From Methanolobus profundi (lineage in GTDB: Archaea > Halobacteriota > Methanosarcinia > Methanosarcinales > Methanosarcinaceae), in assembly GCF_900114835.1 (NCBI RefSeq), contig NZ_FOUJ01000004.1, positions 62,001 through 126,000 of the forward strand: DNA of 64,000 bases, read 5' to 3'. The translations under genes were made by a program, and so were the position numbers. The first letter of the stretch is position 1. Each line of letters begins with the position of its first letter. The notes below the pieces were generated by a model that saw only the letters and a program-made list of their open reading frames with translations, had not been told where the DNA came from and searched no databases. Below are positions 62,301 to 64,000 of the stretch, piece after piece.

Positions 62301-64000
62301 CCGCCTGTTACATCGATAACTTCATCTTCAACGAATACACCATCTTTGGAAAGATCCATCCAGACCTTATCTTCTTCTACATCGATCTGCTTTGCAGTCA
62401 GTTCATATCCATTCGGAAGATCAAGGACGGAACCGGTCCTTAGTGTATAATTATAACTGCTATCGACAAGCAACTTCGCAAGCTCTCCGGGATCTGTATC
62501 CGAAAGGGAGACATATTCCTCACCAAAGAGACCTATTACAGGATATGTGGTATTGTAGAGAACAGTATCCTCAACATTGAACTCTGCAGCATACTCTGCC
62601 TGTACGATCGAGGTTGTATAACTGAGCCCTCCTTCATCAGGAAGAACCGGACCACTGTTTATGATCGTCAGTTCTTCTGAGCGAATATCATTATCGAGAT
62701 CATACATAAATCCTGCAAAGTTGAGAGCCGTCCATGAAGAAGAACCGGTTGCAACAGCCCCCCTTAACTGGTGAACTCCCTGTTCTGTGCATTCCTCCAT
62801 CAGATAGAACCGAAGGTCATCATCATCCGCGACCTTGAATTCCAGACCTTCTGCTATATTCACAGTATCACTCCTGTTCAGTGTTAATGATCTGTGATTG
62901 AGCATTGTGATCGAATCGGAAATACTGTCAACTTCAAGTTCACCGAATTTATCAGATGGGTCCACTTCAAGAATGTTGTCAAAATCCAGGAGCCAAAGAC
63001 CTTCCACGACTACAAGATCATCAACACTTCCCTGAAAGATATCAGTAATGAGCAACCTGAAGACGATGACATCATTCTGATCGCCCACATCTCTTTTATA
63101 ATCCCATGTTGCTTCCCCTACCGTGATATCAATAACATGATCTTCAATGAATTCTCCATCTCTGGAGAGTTCCATCAAGACTTTATCTCCTTCTACATCG
63201 ATCTGCTGTGCAGTCAATTCATATCCATTGGCAAGATCAAGCGTAGAACCGGCCCTAAGTGTGTACTTGTCGTCTGTGTCAACAAGGAGCCGGACAAGTT
63301 CTCCTGCATCATCATCAGCCGTTGCAACATATTTATTCCCAAAAAGACCGAGCACGGGGTAAGTATCATTATGAACAGAGGCATCTTCACTTGCAAAGTC
63401 AGCTTCGTATCCCATCTGCACAATAGACACATTATACCACAATTCTCCCTGAGGTATTGACCTGCCATAAATATTGTAAATTGTGATACACTCTGAACCA
63501 ATGCCGTTATCGACATCATACCAGAATCCTGAAAAATCAGTTGGCCTGATTATTATATCAGATACAGTTGAAATAACAGAGCTTCGGAACTCAAACTCAT
63601 CAACTGTCCTTGGGTCTTTTTTAATGAGCCATTCCCATTCCGTTGTTGCACTGCCATTCTCATTTGAAGCAACCACTTTCACAGCATGTTCTCCGTATGA
63701 AGGTGGCAGGGCGTAGTATGAAGAATTTGTTGAAGAAAGAGTGGACTGTACATTTACATCATCAAGGAACCATGTAATATTTGCAGCCTGATTCAAATTT
63801 ATCCTGAAAAGCTGGGATGTACTCTCTGAGCCTTCAATGGTCTTTGATGGACTGAAAGATACAAACATCAGAGTCTCTTGCTCATTATAGCTTTCAACAA
63901 AAGGATAATACCTCAATGCAGGATCATCTGCTACCTGTAGATTCATACCAGGAGCAAATTCAATAGTGTTTCCTTCATTGAGAATAATTGTATCGGAATT
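59387..64000 (-). CDS. S-layer-type surface protein, 5' part beyond window
   Basis: The frame is open to the window edge; at least 1537 residues are visible. From the visible N-terminus: the tail of one S-layer duplication domain (about 64000-63890), a short Ig-like region, two complete copies of the Methanosarcinales S-layer duplication domain (about 63600-62780 and 62770-61960), two PKD-type domains (about 61940-61680 and 61670-61420), FlgD-like and other Ig-like domains (about 61400-60500), a glycine/serine hinge (about 60030-60090), a PGF-pre-PGF domain (about 60030-59570) and a final hydrophobic segment with basic end. The last helix lacks the PGF sequence itself. Function inferred: cell-envelope lattice or large surface protein. 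N-x-S/T sites are frequent. Confidence 0.9.
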   Translation of the reverse strand, partial: NSDTIILNEGNTIEFAPGMNLQVADDPALRYYPFVESYNEQETLMFVSFSPSKTIEGSESTSQLFRINLNQAANITWFLDDVNVQSTLSSTNSSYYALPPSYGEHAVKVVASNENGSATTEWEWLIKKDPRTVDEFEFRSSVISTVSDIIIRPTDFSGFWYDVDNGIGSECITIYNIYGRSIPQGELWYNVSIVQMGYEADFASEDASVHNDTYPVLGLFGNKYVATADDDAGELVRLLVDTDDKYTLRAGSTLDLANGYELTAQQIDVEGDKVLMELSRDGEFIEDHVIDITVGEATWDYKRDVGDQNDVIVFRLLITDIFQGSVDDLVVVEGLWLLDFDNILEVDPSDKFGELEVDSISDSITMLNHRSLTLNRSDTVNIAEGLEFKVADDDDLRFYLMEECTEQGVHQLRGAVATGSSSWTALNFAGFMYDLDNDIRSEELTIINSGPVLPDEGGLSYTTSIVQAEYAAEFNVEDTVLYNTTYPVIGLFGEEYVSLSDTDPGELAKLLVDSSYNYTLRTGSVLDLPNGYELTAKQIDVEEDKVWMDLSKDGVFVEDEVIDVTGGEATWDYDPNVGSQNDVIVSRVHINEVSEDGDGSFVVVDGLYLIDHQDIVSVDAGDEFGELFVDTTWGGTIKMYNSRTLLLSEGDIIEFAPGMYLQVADDPYLRYYPFVECKIEGTIPNEMPVATISSMSPNPASENEYVSFTGLGNDVDGIVTGYNWRSSIDGYLNNSASFSTNALSPGVHTIYFKVQDDDDAWSEEVSSILTINEGLNGKPLAIIDSISPDPSNISEVVDFAGSGTDIDGYVVAYNWRSDIDGQLNTSSDFSTSSLSAGEHTIYFKVQDNDGAWSSEVSDTIVVDDGDPLVGISVGFESNISVNNPVDITLNSSDMYLLKSEFQIVNSSGHVVFTQDLTNHIVSGEYSLTLYWNTSDSLGKAVPSGTYTMSLISYDELGNSASKDVIVVVDNTVPVISIDEIIGHVTQGSYVYSSSSLVVNTSVSEDVNFVGYTLDLVPTDNGVSINAELINNKWSAEFDLSSLDEGHYNLSATASDPAMNTNSTISETLVVVDHTSPAFSSITSQYNETHRNVTVSVSENLTETPQVAVNSDSITVYQDGSKWTGYFPRGTDIVFYVNVKGTDLAGNIGESTSVMYFETMVYGNGTGIFNSSEFGMSIIFNGTNDTTGSIIVTESTQPMEDLNDGSIGLYFFNVELDEALAENMSGALIAIPTDPVVLPDGMTKEDVSIRYYNETSYKWDNCSTSIDIINGKECWTAYVSHFSTYGITVFDIPESDDPIDIGSSVSSSGSGSSGGGGGGGGTTGEKYENILVKDVLNIFVNKDSHVNYEFTKDGNAISSVQFDSLKNSGKISTIVEVLKGRSSFADLDAPGTVYQQMNIWVGKSGFVTPENVENLLITFKVERSWLEENNIVASTVHLYRYTDGSWNALPTSVTEEDDEFVHFESETPGFSPFVIGSEAEVTDIVEEDTKMSVGDESTEDITVEGDSETSGSSTGILAILGGISVLLVGAYVMYSKRS

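Noticed and set aside
1-64000. CRISPR arrays or a prophage
   Set aside because: No regularly spaced identical repeats and no phage structural, integrase or lysis genes were recognised.

Overview
The window looks like the chromosome of a methanogenic archaeon of the Methanosarcinales, most likely a Methanosarcinaceae member such as Methanococcoides or Methanolobus. This is inferred from the S-layer duplication domains, the PGF-pre-PGF domain, PEF-CTERM and PGF-CTERM tails, NosD-type beta-helix proteins, archaeal pilin-like N-termini, AT-rich TATA promoters and archaeal tRNAs. No species-specific marker was tested.

Region 1 (1-25.8 kb) is a surface-protein island. Three paralogous giant secreted proteins (1-4905, cut by the window edge; 8548-14493; 14705-20770; all on the minus strand) share about 2000 residues of the same design: N-terminal invasin-type Ig domains, a von Willebrand A (VWA) domain split into three pieces by two large insertions, and a C-terminal Ig-like part. 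Insertion 1 holds a second, complete VWA domain and a P-domain-like module. Insertion 2 holds a PPC-like module and an apparent eight-bladed propeller of WDGSSW repeats. Two paralogous operons of five and six short pilin-like proteins (5162-8258 and 21085-25783, plus strand) match each other gene by gene, and each is divergent from a giant gene. I infer that they work together as a cell-surface appendage or adhesion system. This is the best candidate here for an undescribed system.

Region 2 (25.8-31.3 kb): a cyclophilin, a two-module beta-helix PEF-CTERM protein, a wrecked transposase, an AbrB-like regulator with a small partner gene, and AT-rich membrane-protein genes. Region 3 (31.4-34.1 kb): a modABC molybdate transporter with a ModE-type palindrome over its predicted transcription start. 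Region 4 (34.1-41.6 kb): a membrane-anchored Schlafen/AlbA_2 protein, a coiled-coil protein, AT-rich membrane genes including a transglutaminase-like protein, a frameshifted membrane gene, a GNAT protein resembling toxin acetyltransferases with a tiny upstream gene, and tRNA-Arg. Region 5 (41.7-51.2 kb) is mainly housekeeping: ilvE, a MoeA fusion (molybdenum cofactor), a DRG GTPase, tRNA-Gln, a DsrE-like protein, a class II ribonucleotide reductase, a monoheme-type PGF-CTERM protein, a MIP18-family protein and a probable leaderless 40-residue membrane protein. Region 6 (51.3-64 kb): a VIT/VWA surface protein, two AT-rich hypothetical genes, a MoxR-type ATPase with a VWA partner that also carries HExxH, and a large S-layer-type protein cut by the right edge.

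VWA domains recur across the window: in the three giants, the VIT protein and the NorD-like protein. Molybdenum is served by modABC for uptake and by the MoeA fusion for cofactor assembly.
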